64,000 nucleotides of DNA from Candidatus Eisenbergiella merdavium (GTDB lineage: Bacteria > Bacillota > Clostridia > Lachnospirales > Lachnospiraceae): assembly GCA_019119595.1 (NCBI GenBank), contig DWWS01000050.1:62001-126000 (forward strand), in the 5' to 3' direction. The notes beneath the pieces are model-generated. The model was not told the origin of the DNA. It ran no database searches and worked only from the letters and a program-made list of their open reading frames with translations. Below, piece after piece: positions 45,047 through 52,525 of the stretch. The first letter of the stretch is position 1, and every line of letters starts with the position of its first letter. A program made the translations under genes and the position numbers.

Positions 45047-45847
45047 ATGAATGGCAGTTCTATTATTTCACTTTGGACAAGAGCTTTAAACAGGCTATAT
45101 ACAACGATGATGCAGTTATTAAAAGAACGTGAATTCTCATCGAACGAGGGCCAAAGTATCCGTTATATGTTTTTTCCAAGCAGGAAAAGCAACACGCTGG
45201 TGATCGGCTTCCAGGCCTGCAATGACGCCGGAGCAAGATATAATTATGTCAGAACGATACAGAACTGCGGAGTAAACAGGCTGTTTATAAAGGATGATTT
45301 CGGTCCCAACCATTGCGGGGATTATTATCTTGGGTCTAACGGGACCTATTCTGTAGAGAAGGCGGTATATGCGTTGATCGATCTGTTTATTGACAGGACT
45401 CATCCTTCCAAAATCATTTTTATCGGTTCAAGCAAAGGCGGATATGCTGCATTGAATTTTGGCTTGAGTTATCCGGCGGCCAATATTGTGATCGCTGCTC
45501 CACAATACTATCTTGGTTCTTATCTGGATAACCCTAAATGGAAAGAAAACCTTGAAGAGATATTAGGAGAAAACGTCACTGAAGAAAATAAGCGGGCTCT
45601 TGATCTCCGCTTAAAAAGAAAAATTTCCGGGGATATGTTTGGAAATTCGCAGACAATCTATATACATTACTCAGATCAGGAACATACATATAAGGAGCAT
45701 GTTAAAGATTTATTAGAGGACCTTAACGGCTCCGGGATTTCCATTCATACAGACGTAGGAAAATATTCGGTACACGAAGAGCTAAAGCACTATTTCCCTG
45801 ACTATCTGCAGAAAACGATCAGAGAAATCCAAAAAAATGTTATTTGA
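45047..45847 (+). CDS. Asp2-like alpha/beta hydrolase on the predicted invertible segment
   Basis: 266 residues. The nucleophile elbow reads FIGSSKGGYAALN near 129, as in Asp2-like and capsule-locus acyl hydrolases; a His-containing C-terminal segment (YSVHEELKHYFPDYL) can supply the catalytic His. There is no signal peptide or membrane helix. The gene is clearly AT-richer than its neighbours, which suggests transfer. It has its own promoter and lies wholly between the 22-bp inverted repeats, so it would flip with the segment and be expressed in either orientation. A role in acetylating or deacetylating a surface glycan is inferred only from relatives and setting. Confidence 0.75.
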   Translation: MNGSSIISLWTRALNRLYTTMMQLLKEREFSSNEGQSIRYMFFPSRKSNTLVIGFQACNDAGARYNYVRTIQNCGVNRLFIKDDFGPNHCGDYYLGSNGTYSVEKAVYALIDLFIDRTHPSKIIFIGSSKGGYAALNFGLSYPAANIVIAAPQYYLGSYLDNPKWKENLEEILGENVTEENKRALDLRLKRKISGDMFGNSQTIYIHYSDQEHTYKEHVKDLLEDLNGSGISIHTDVGKYSVHEELKHYFPDYLQKTIREIQKNVI

Positions 45848-45885
45848 TTTTTTCTATTTTATAGTGTAAAACTTAACCGGGCAAC

Positions 45886-45914
45886 TTGACAAATTATTTA
45901 CCTGACGGTAATAT
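45886..45914 (+). promoter_or_regulatory. Outward-facing promoter at the edge of the invertible segment
   Basis: Perfect -35 TTGACA (45886-45891), 17-bp spacer, -10 TAATAT (45909-45914). It lies just inside the right inverted repeat and reads out of the segment. As drawn it meets a terminator within about 80 bp; after inversion it would read left toward the MotA-EAL gene at 44615. Confidence 0.7.
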
Positions 45915-45941
45915 AAAATTGATTTATGGATTTAATGATTA

Positions 45942-45963
45942 TTTTCGCAGAGTAAAACACTCT
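45942..45963. repeat. Right inverted repeat of the predicted DNA switch
   Basis: Perfect 22-bp inverted copy of 44839-44860. The outer half diverges at two bases (ACTCTATGA instead of ACTCTGCGA), so the two sites differ outside the shared 22 bp. Confidence 0.85.
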
Positions 45964-45991
45964 ATGATACCCTCGCTTTCTGATACCCCCA

Positions 45992-46038
45992 AAAACAGAC
46001 AGGACCTCTTCATTGCTGGAGCCAGCCTGTTTTTTTTG
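45992..46038 (+). terminator. Terminator facing the outward promoter
   Basis: AAAACAG pairs with CTGTTTT, with partly paired inner stem and a small CTGG/CCAG hairpin, followed by a run of eight T (to 46038). It would stop the transcript from 45886-45914 after about 115 nt in the present orientation. Confidence 0.7.
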
Positions 46039-46136
46039 TATTTTCAGGCAAGACAATAGTCAGACTAATAAACTGCCCCAATCCTTTTCCCATATACACA
46101 GCTTTCCAAAGAAATGCAAAAAGGTTCAGGCTGTGA

Positions 46137-47138
46137 TCACGAATTTTCCCCTATAACATTTTTTCCCGTCTTATGGTCCGAAGACAGATAAACAGAAAGA
46201 AGGTTCATATTTTTTCTTTTCTGTTCCATAGATGGATGAACATAACGGTTCAGCGTTATATTGACATTAGAATGCCCAAGGATCTCGCTGAGACTTTTTA
46301 TGTCAAATCCCAGCTCCACACATCTTGTTGCAAACGTGTGACGGAGCGAATGAAAATTCGCGTCCGATATCCCGCATTCCCTTATGATAGTCTTAAAACG
46401 GTTCTGCATGGTCCTTGGCTCCATATAGCGGTTTTCCTTCCCCGTAAGGAAAAAGCTGGCATCAGACTCCCTGCGTTCAACGACCAGGCTGAAAATCTCA
46501 TCCGGCAGCGGTATGCTTCGGATGGAACAGCTGCTTTTAGGAGATGAGATCAGGAGTACGGTTTTCTTCCCCTCCGCATCGCGTCTTTGAAGCCGCTGCA
46601 TGGTTCTTCTTATCTGTATCGTACTTTCTTCAAATGAAATGTCCTCCCATTTTAAAGCGCAGATTTCTCCGATCCGCATTCCCGTATACAGACAAAGCAA
46701 TATTCCCAGATTGCACAGCGTAAGATGTTCCAATAGATAGCTGCTGAGCCTGTGCTGCTCCGACAGGCTCAAAACCCTTAACGGCCGTTGGAACTGTCCG
46801 ACCGACGGCCAGTCGCGGACCGCACATTCAAAGCCGCCTTCCCTGGAAGCGAACTTATAAATGGCCTTTAATACGGTCAAAATATCGACTGCCGTTTTAG
46901 GCGACCTTCTTAAAGCACCTTTTTCCTCCGGCCGGATCAAAGTGTTGCAGAAGGCCAGGACATCTGCACTGGTAATATCCGTCATATTCATCTCCCTGAA
47001 ATAAGGGAGCAGGTGGATATTAATGATATTCCGGTACTTTACAATACTGGATTCCTTTAACCTTGGCTGAACGCGTTCCATCCAGAGCTCGCTTGCTCTG
47101 CGAAAGCTTTCCACAGTAGTTTCTTTTTCTCCTCTCAT
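46137..47138 (-). CDS. Tyrosine recombinase (phage-integrase family)
   Basis: About 333 residues. An N-terminal SAM-like core-binding domain (about 10-95), then the catalytic domain with Arg in TGMRIGEICALKWEDI, the H-x-x-R box in HSLRHTFATRC, the second His/Trp-region segment in LGHSNVNITLNRY, and the nucleophile Tyr in NRYVHP. All catalytic residues appear present. The ATG at 47138 has GGAGG five bases upstream. It stands next to a perfect 22-bp inverted repeat, so a RecV-like role in inverting the segment is likely. No other phage or transposon gene is nearby, which argues against a plain prophage integrase. Confidence 0.9.
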   Translation of the reverse strand: MRGEKETTVESFRRASELWMERVQPRLKESSIVKYRNIINIHLLPYFREMNMTDITSADVLAFCNTLIRPEEKGALRRSPKTAVDILTVLKAIYKFASREGGFECAVRDWPSVGQFQRPLRVLSLSEQHRLSSYLLEHLTLCNLGILLCLYTGMRIGEICALKWEDISFEESTIQIRRTMQRLQRRDAEGKKTVLLISSPKSSCSIRSIPLPDEIFSLVVERRESDASFFLTGKENRYMEPRTMQNRFKTIIRECGISDANFHSLRHTFATRCVELGFDIKSLSEILGHSNVNITLNRYVHPSMEQKRKNMNLLSVYLSSDHKTGKNVIGENS

Positions 47139-47304
47139 CATTACCTCCGTTTCATTTGATGTTTACAACATTTTTGTAGCCAAATGTAATATTACCAAAT
47201 TTCAGGCCGCTCTTCCTGAAAGATATGATATGTTTGAACCCTTCTGGTTCTCTTGCCGTTTTCCTGCGCTTCAATGTTTTTTATTGCATTTCACAGATGA
47301 AAAC

Positions 47305-47333
47305 TTGACAACTCTTCAAAGGAAATGTAAAAT
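47305..47333 (+). promoter_or_regulatory. pel operon promoter
   Basis: Perfect -35 TTGACA (47305-47310), 17-bp spacer, -10 TAAAAT (47328-47333). The predicted start near 47340 leaves about 90 nt before the riboswitch. Confidence 0.75.
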
Positions 47334-47430
47334 TTCTTTATGCTAACGATTTTGGGCAGCTTTTTGCAAAGCAGGATACTCTGCGATGCTTTCCTTTTTT
47401 TGCGCCGTATGGGGCAGGAACAAAAAAATA

Positions 47431-47524
47431 GAATCTTCCGGTTTGGCAAACCTGTAGAAATGCAGGGACGCAAAGCTTGGAACCTGACATGCGGCCCAAC
47501 CGGCCCATAAGGTTGTCCGGCTGC
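47431..47524 (+). ncRNA. Cyclic di-GMP-I (GEMM) riboswitch
   Basis: The two most conserved GEMM-I elements are present in order: GGCAAACC (47445-47452), a small tetraloop-type hairpin with GAAA, then GGGACGCAAAGC (47465-47476). The second helix ends in AAGGTTGTCCGG (47509-47520), matching the family's GGTTGCCGG-like end. The P1 helix (CCGG 47438-47441 with CCGG 47517-47520) overlaps the 5' arm of the following terminator, so ligand binding should prevent termination: an ON switch (inference). Confidence 0.88.
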
Positions 47525-47550
47525 AATCATTCTGTGATTGTAGCCTTTTT
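47519..47550 (+). terminator. Riboswitch-controlled terminator
   Basis: GGCTGCAATCA pairs with TGATTGTAGCC (one G-U) around a short loop, followed by TTTTTCTTTT. Its 5' arm shares bases with the riboswitch P1 helix. Confidence 0.88.
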
Positions 47551-47636
47551 CTTTTAAATTTAACCGGCCCGGGGAGCTCCATATCCGCAGCTTCTCCTTT
47601 TAATTCCGGTTCAGAAGGACGGGTGCCTATATAATT

Positions 47637-49760
47637 ATGAAAGATCTGCTTATCACAGGCTGCACCAGCTTAATAAAAAATGATGTGCCCAAAAGGCTTC
47701 CTGAGGAGATCCGCCCGGTGGTCGCCGGAAAGGACTGCGCGCACCGCCCCGGGAAGCGCTTTTACCATACATACCCCGGCGAGGATACCTTCAGCCAGCT
47801 TTTTGACGTCTATTCCTTCAGCTGCATTGTGTTCGTATCCGGCTATGCCGACGGCGGCCGGGGCTATGCCGATGAGCTGCATGAGCTGGAAAAGACGCTT
47901 CTTCTGGCCATCCATTCTCATGTGGACAAATTCATCCTCCTCTCCACCGAACAGAGCCAGAACTATGTTCCGGTACCCGGACCTGGCGGGGCGGAGCTGG
48001 ATCGGGATTACTTTCAAAGCGCTGCTCTGTGTGCCAGTCAGGAGGAAGCTCTGTGCCGCTTCTACGCCGGAAGGGCTTCTCTGAAGACGATCATTCTCCG
48101 CCTTCCTTATCTGGCGGACAGCTCCAACAGCTCGAATTTCCTTGGCTCCGTATTCCGTCAGGCAGTCCAGAAGAAAAAAGTGCTCCTGCCCTGTCATGCC
48201 TATGACAGGCTCGATTTTATCAGTCAGCGGGATCTGGCTGCCCTGATCGGCCGGATCGTGGAGGAGGACGACGACGTTTCCGACGCATATTACGTGAGCA
48301 GCGGCTACCTTCACACCTTCGGCGACCTTGAGGCGCTTCTTCGAAGCACGGATCCCGGCATGAAGATTCTCTATGAGAATAATGCGGATGTTATAAACAG
48401 GGAGGACTATCCCAAAAGGCTTCGCAGGACATACGGATGGATCCCCAGGGACGACGTCATGGAGCAGATCCTGAACCTGTACCAGCGGTATACGGCTTCC
48501 GCCGGGAAAAAGCGCAGAACCCTGAGTGATCTGGCGGAAGCGCTTTTAAACAGGAGCGGACGGGTGGTGGGATACGCTGAAATGCTCATTGTCTTCATAC
48601 TGTCAGAGCTTCTTCATCATTTTCTTGGAAACGACGTTTATTTCCGTTTCGTGGATGTCAGACTGTTTTTCGTGGTCATTATGGGTACCGTTCACGGAAT
48701 CCGTGTGGGAGTTGTGTCCGCTCTCCTATCCTGCATCGCGCTGTTTTTTCAGTATATGGATCAGGGTGTGGACTGGACGCTTCTGTTCTATAATGTAGAA
48801 AACTGGATCCCTTTCATGATCTATATCATGGCAGGCTCCGTAACAGGCTATATCAAAAACAAAAAAACGGAGGAAATCCGCTTTTCTCAGGAGGAATACA
48901 GCCTTCTGCGCGATAAATATATTTTCCTCAACGAGGTATATCAGAGCGCGATGGAAAACAAGGGAGAATATAAGAAGCAGATCCTTGGCTTCAAGGACAG
49001 CTTCGGCCGTATTTTCGACGCTGTTCAGAAGCTGGACAACGTCCTTCCGCAGGGTATCTTTCTGGAAGCGCTCGTAACCATGGAAGATATTTTGGAAAAT
49101 CACAGCATCGCCATCTACTCCGTGGATCGCTATGAGCGCTTCGGAAGGCTTGTCGCCTGCTCCAATCAGATGCGCTCCCGACTGCCAAAATCCGCTGTTC
49201 TGGAGGAAATCGGGGATTTGTTCCGTACCGTCCGGGAAGGGAACGTTTATAAAAATACACAGATGACGGAAGGCCTTCCGGTATATGCAAACGGCATTTT
49301 CCGGGACGGCAGGCTCGTTCTGTTCGTCGTCATCTATGAGGTAAGCCCGGAGCAGTACGGAATGAGTTATATGAACATGTTCCGTATCCTCTGCGGACTG
49401 GTCCAGACCGCTTTTCTGCGGGCGCTGGAATATGAGGAGCTGACTGAGCAGCAGACCTACTATCCGGATACCAATGTGATGCACACGGAAAGATTTATGG
49501 AAATTCTCACTGTTCAGGAGGAAATGAGAGATCGCCAGATCGCGGAATATGTGCTTCTTCAGCTGGAAGAAACGGATAAAAAGCGAATCAGCGATAAGCT
49601 TTCCCGCCTGATCCGAACAGCCGACGTAATCGGTGAGGGGCCGGATGGAAAGCTGTATCTGCTGCTCACGCAGGTCAACCAGGAAAGCTTTCATTTCGTG
49701 GAAAGCCGTCTGGTTTCTGCGGGGTTACACTATCACGTGACAGAGAAAGTAGGTGGATAA
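47637..49760 (+). CDS. pelD: PelD-like c-di-GMP receptor with N-terminal SDR-like domain
   Basis: 707 residues. Residues 1 to about 290 resemble an extended SDR/NAD-epimerase fold (start LLITGCTS; TGxxGxxG loop degraded; SxxYxxxK not clear). Four helices (about 315-410) follow, then a GAF-type domain (about 430-580) and a degenerate GGDEF domain. There the cyclase signature reads GPDGKLY, but an I-site-type RTAD (about 660-663) stands just before it, where PelD binds c-di-GMP. It should switch on Pel synthesis by binding c-di-GMP and contacting PelF. It has only a weak ribosome site and abuts pelE with no gap. Confidence 0.9.
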   Translation: MKDLLITGCTSLIKNDVPKRLPEEIRPVVAGKDCAHRPGKRFYHTYPGEDTFSQLFDVYSFSCIVFVSGYADGGRGYADELHELEKTLLLAIHSHVDKFILLSTEQSQNYVPVPGPGGAELDRDYFQSAALCASQEEALCRFYAGRASLKTIILRLPYLADSSNSSNFLGSVFRQAVQKKKVLLPCHAYDRLDFISQRDLAALIGRIVEEDDDVSDAYYVSSGYLHTFGDLEALLRSTDPGMKILYENNADVINREDYPKRLRRTYGWIPRDDVMEQILNLYQRYTASAGKKRRTLSDLAEALLNRSGRVVGYAEMLIVFILSELLHHFLGNDVYFRFVDVRLFFVVIMGTVHGIRVGVVSALLSCIALFFQYMDQGVDWTLLFYNVENWIPFMIYIMAGSVTGYIKNKKTEEIRFSQEEYSLLRDKYIFLNEVYQSAMENKGEYKKQILGFKDSFGRIFDAVQKLDNVLPQGIFLEALVTMEDILENHSIAIYSVDRYERFGRLVACSNQMRSRLPKSAVLEEIGDLFRTVREGNVYKNTQMTEGLPVYANGIFRDGRLVLFVVIYEVSPEQYGMSYMNMFRILCGLVQTAFLRALEYEELTEQQTYYPDTNVMHTERFMEILTVQEEMRDRQIAEYVLLQLEETDKKRISDKLSRLIRTADVIGEGPDGKLYLLLTQVNQESFHFVESRLVSAGLHYHVTEKVGG

Positions 49761-50672
49761 ATGCTGCTTTTTTTAGTGATCCTTCACTGTATTCTCTGCC
49801 TTACAGCCTATCTTCTGATAAAATTCGGTATATTGAAAAGCAGCTCCGCCGTCATGCCGATCGTTTTTTTCATTCCGGTGTTTGGCTTTTTCTGCCTGTT
49901 TGTTCTGGAATGGGAATCCCGGGGAGATCAGGAAAGCAAGAGGGAGGTCGGCATAGAAAAGCTGAAAATAAACGATGAGATTCACAGAAGCATCCTGATG
50001 GAGGAGGAACCCGCAAAGGATCTGATCGTCCCTCTTCAGGAGGCCCTTCTGATCAACGACGCCTCCACGCGCCGCGAGCTGATCATGGATATTCTGTATC
50101 ATGACACAGGGCAGTATGTGGATGTGCTGAATAAAGCACGCATGAACGACGACGTTGAGGTTGTTCACTATGCGACCACAGCGATGGTGGAGCTGCAGAA
50201 GGATTATGAAGACAGGCTGCAGAGCGAACGCCAGGCCTGGGATGAGGAAAAGTCCTCTCCTGCTCTTTCCGGCGCTTATCTGCGGACTTTGGAGACATAT
50301 ATTGACAGCGGGCTTTTGGAAGGAAATATGAAACGAAGCAGGCAGATGGAGCTGGAGGAGCTTTTGGAATATAAGATCCAAAATGATGAAAAGACGGAGG
50401 AGGAAGAGCTTTCCCTCTATCACAGGCGCTTCGACAATTCTCTTTCCCTGGAGGAATATACCGTTTCCTCTGCCTGTGCCGAATATGTTCTGAACAAATG
50501 GCCGCAGATGGAGGATGGATATCTGATGAACCTCCGGCTCGGCATACAGCGCAGAGAGAGGGACAGGATCACGCGCATGCTTGATCTGATCGTTAAAAGA
50601 AACATTTACCTTTCTCCAGACGCAAGAAAAACTGTGGATTTCTGGAAGGATGACAATGGCAGAAAGAACTAA
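49761..50672 (+). CDS. pelE: PelE-like membrane-anchored helical-repeat protein
   Basis: 303 residues: two N-terminal helices (about 1-22 and 28-50), then an all-helical cytosolic part with HEAT/TPR-like pairs (for example ASTRRELIMDILYHDTGQYV, DVEVVHYATTAMVELQKDY). The position directly after pelD and before the deacetylase genes matches PelE, a scaffold of the Pel synthase complex. Sequence identity to known PelE cannot be judged by eye; the call rests on layout and topology. Confidence 0.82.
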   Translation: MLLFLVILHCILCLTAYLLIKFGILKSSSAVMPIVFFIPVFGFFCLFVLEWESRGDQESKREVGIEKLKINDEIHRSILMEEEPAKDLIVPLQEALLINDASTRRELIMDILYHDTGQYVDVLNKARMNDDVEVVHYATTAMVELQKDYEDRLQSERQAWDEEKSSPALSGAYLRTLETYIDSGLLEGNMKRSRQMELEELLEYKIQNDEKTEEEELSLYHRRFDNSLSLEEYTVSSACAEYVLNKWPQMEDGYLMNLRLGIQRRERDRITRMLDLIVKRNIYLSPDARKTVDFWKDDNGRKN

Positions 50673-52515
50673 AAGACAGAAAAAAATAACAAAAAAACAT
50701 TTTCGGATTCTGTTTGGCAGAATGCAGTGGGCAATGCTTCTGTTCTTTCTGATGGTTACGGTACTGCTTATAGAAAGACGCAATATCATATATAACAGCA
50801 CTGACCGTTGCCCTGCCATACTGGATCAAAGCGTTTTTACAGAGGGGGCCTTTGATAAGGAACCGGAATGTCTGGTAATATGGGACAGCTCTGTTCCTTC
50901 CTCTGTATCGGCGCGGCAACAGATGTCTGAGGTCCTTACTCAAATGAAGGTTCCATTCCAGGAACAGGATATGCATACGAACAGCGTCCTCCGGCTTTCC
51001 GGTTACGAAAACGCAGTCATCGCATTGGATGATTATGACGTATTCGGCAGCCAGATCTTCAACCTGTTTGACGCGGTAGAGGATGGTATGAATCTCCTCA
51101 CAGTCTGCTCTCCGTCCACCCTATCCCACTTCAGCCTGATCATGGGGCGCATGGGAATCCGTGAAATTGGCTATGAGCAGTATCGGGTAACGGGCCTTCG
51201 CTTTCTCTCTGATTTTATGATAGGGGGCCGGCTCAGGGATTATGAGATTACCGATCCTTATGATTCTTCCAGCACGGTTTCCTTATATGACGATTGTATC
51301 GTGCATATGGTGAGCGCGGATGAACGTGAAATGCCGATTATCTGGGAATACTCCCACGGAAAAGGGAAAATTGTGGTAAATAACCTGAACTATTTTGAAA
51401 AGGCCTACCGCGGTTTTTATTCCGCTTCCTACGGCCTGCTTTCCGATGTCTGTGTCTATCCGGTAATCAATGCCTCCTCCTTCTATCTGGATGACTTCCC
51501 CTCTCCCGTTCCTGCCGGCGAGGGAGAATATATCCAGCGGGATTACAATATGGATATCGGTACCTTTTATACAAATGTCTGGTGGCCGGATATAAAAAAT
51601 CTGGCCCAAAAATATGACGTCGAATACACGGGACTGGTCATCGAAAATTATTCCGACGAAAATCAAGCTCCTTTAGAAGGAAATGATGACTTACATCGTT
51701 TCCGGTATTTCGGGAACGATCTGCTGGATGAGGGCGGAGAAATCGGCTTCCATGGCTATAATCACATGCCCCTGGTTCTCGACAATTTTGACTATCAGGA
51801 TGAATTTGACTCATATAAACAATGGGAGAGCGCTGACGATATCCGCGCCTCCATGCAGGAGCTGAACCGCTTCTGCAGCACCGTATTTCCGGAAGAAGCC
51901 TTTTCCGTTTATGTGCCTCCCTCCAATATTCTCTCTGCGGAGGGACGACAGATTCTTGCTGAGGATTTTCTGGATGTTCAGGCGATCGCAAGCATCTATT
52001 TTGTGGGCGAATTTGAATACAGTCAGGAATTTGAGGTGGCGGAGGACGGAATCATAGAAACGCCCAGAATCATTTCCGGTTACATAATAGACCCTTATAT
52101 GGAGATTGCCGCTCTTTCCGAGCTGAACCTGCACTACGTCAGCTCCCATTTCCAGCACCCGGATGATGTGCTGGATGAAGACAGAGGAGCTTCTCTGGGC
52201 TGGGAGGCCATGAGAGACCGCTTGGATGAGTATATGAGCTGGCTCTATACAGCCGCCCCTGAGATCCGGAATCTGACGGGCTCAGAGATTGCCGGAGCCG
52301 TACAGCGATATTTCTTTTTGGATTCAAAAGTAGAAATGGATGCAGACGCAGTCAAAATCAGCCTTTCCAATTTTCAGGACGAGGCCTGGCTTTTTGTCCG
52401 TATGAATAAAGAAAGGCCGGCCGATGTGCAGGGCGGGACGCTGACGGAGCTGGCCGGCGGCCTCTATCTGCTGGAAGCTCACTCCAACGAGGTGATCATC
52501 AATCTGGAGGCATAG
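50656..52515 (+). CDS. pelA: PelA-type DUF2194 polysaccharide deacetylase, copy 1
   Basis: About 619 residues. An N-terminal helix (about 22-42) anchors it; the rest is outside. A Rossmann-like part (about 60-250) precedes a deacetylase-like barrel with metal Asp in FYLDDFPSP (about 277) and His pair in FHGYNH (about 365), then a C-terminal beta domain. This is the DUF2194/PelA deacetylase layout without the glycoside hydrolase part, as in Gram-positive pel operons. It should remove acetyl groups from Pel polymer. It overlaps the pelE end by 17 bp. The next gene is a full-length paralogue. Confidence 0.87.
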   Translation: MAERTKRQKKITKKHFRILFGRMQWAMLLFFLMVTVLLIERRNIIYNSTDRCPAILDQSVFTEGAFDKEPECLVIWDSSVPSSVSARQQMSEVLTQMKVPFQEQDMHTNSVLRLSGYENAVIALDDYDVFGSQIFNLFDAVEDGMNLLTVCSPSTLSHFSLIMGRMGIREIGYEQYRVTGLRFLSDFMIGGRLRDYEITDPYDSSSTVSLYDDCIVHMVSADEREMPIIWEYSHGKGKIVVNNLNYFEKAYRGFYSASYGLLSDVCVYPVINASSFYLDDFPSPVPAGEGEYIQRDYNMDIGTFYTNVWWPDIKNLAQKYDVEYTGLVIENYSDENQAPLEGNDDLHRFRYFGNDLLDEGGEIGFHGYNHMPLVLDNFDYQDEFDSYKQWESADDIRASMQELNRFCSTVFPEEAFSVYVPPSNILSAEGRQILAEDFLDVQAIASIYFVGEFEYSQEFEVAEDGIIETPRIISGYIIDPYMEIAALSELNLHYVSSHFQHPDDVLDEDRGASLGWEAMRDRLDEYMSWLYTAAPEIRNLTGSEIAGAVQRYFFLDSKVEMDADAVKISLSNFQDEAWLFVRMNKERPADVQGGTLTELAGGLYLLEAHSNEVIINLEA

Positions 52516-52525
52516 GAAGAATTTC

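Larger units (their letters stand above)
47139..47636. other. Divergent regulatory region: recombinase and pel leader
   Basis: This gap of about 500 bp holds the recombinase upstream sequence (AT-rich, with AAATG/CATTT-type repeats), the pel promoter, a small hairpin with a T-run (47367-47402), the c-di-GMP riboswitch, its terminator, and about 85 bp of leader to pelD. No coding sequence is seen. Confidence 0.8.

Noticed and set aside
46137-47138. Prophage or integrative element integrase
   Set aside because: No phage, plasmid or conjugation genes and no tRNA attachment site are nearby; the inverted repeats fit a DNA switch better.
47366-47402. Possible third recombination site (shares TACTCTGCGA with the left repeat)
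   Set aside because: Only about ten bases match, and the sequence is better explained as a small hairpin followed by a T-run in the pel leader.
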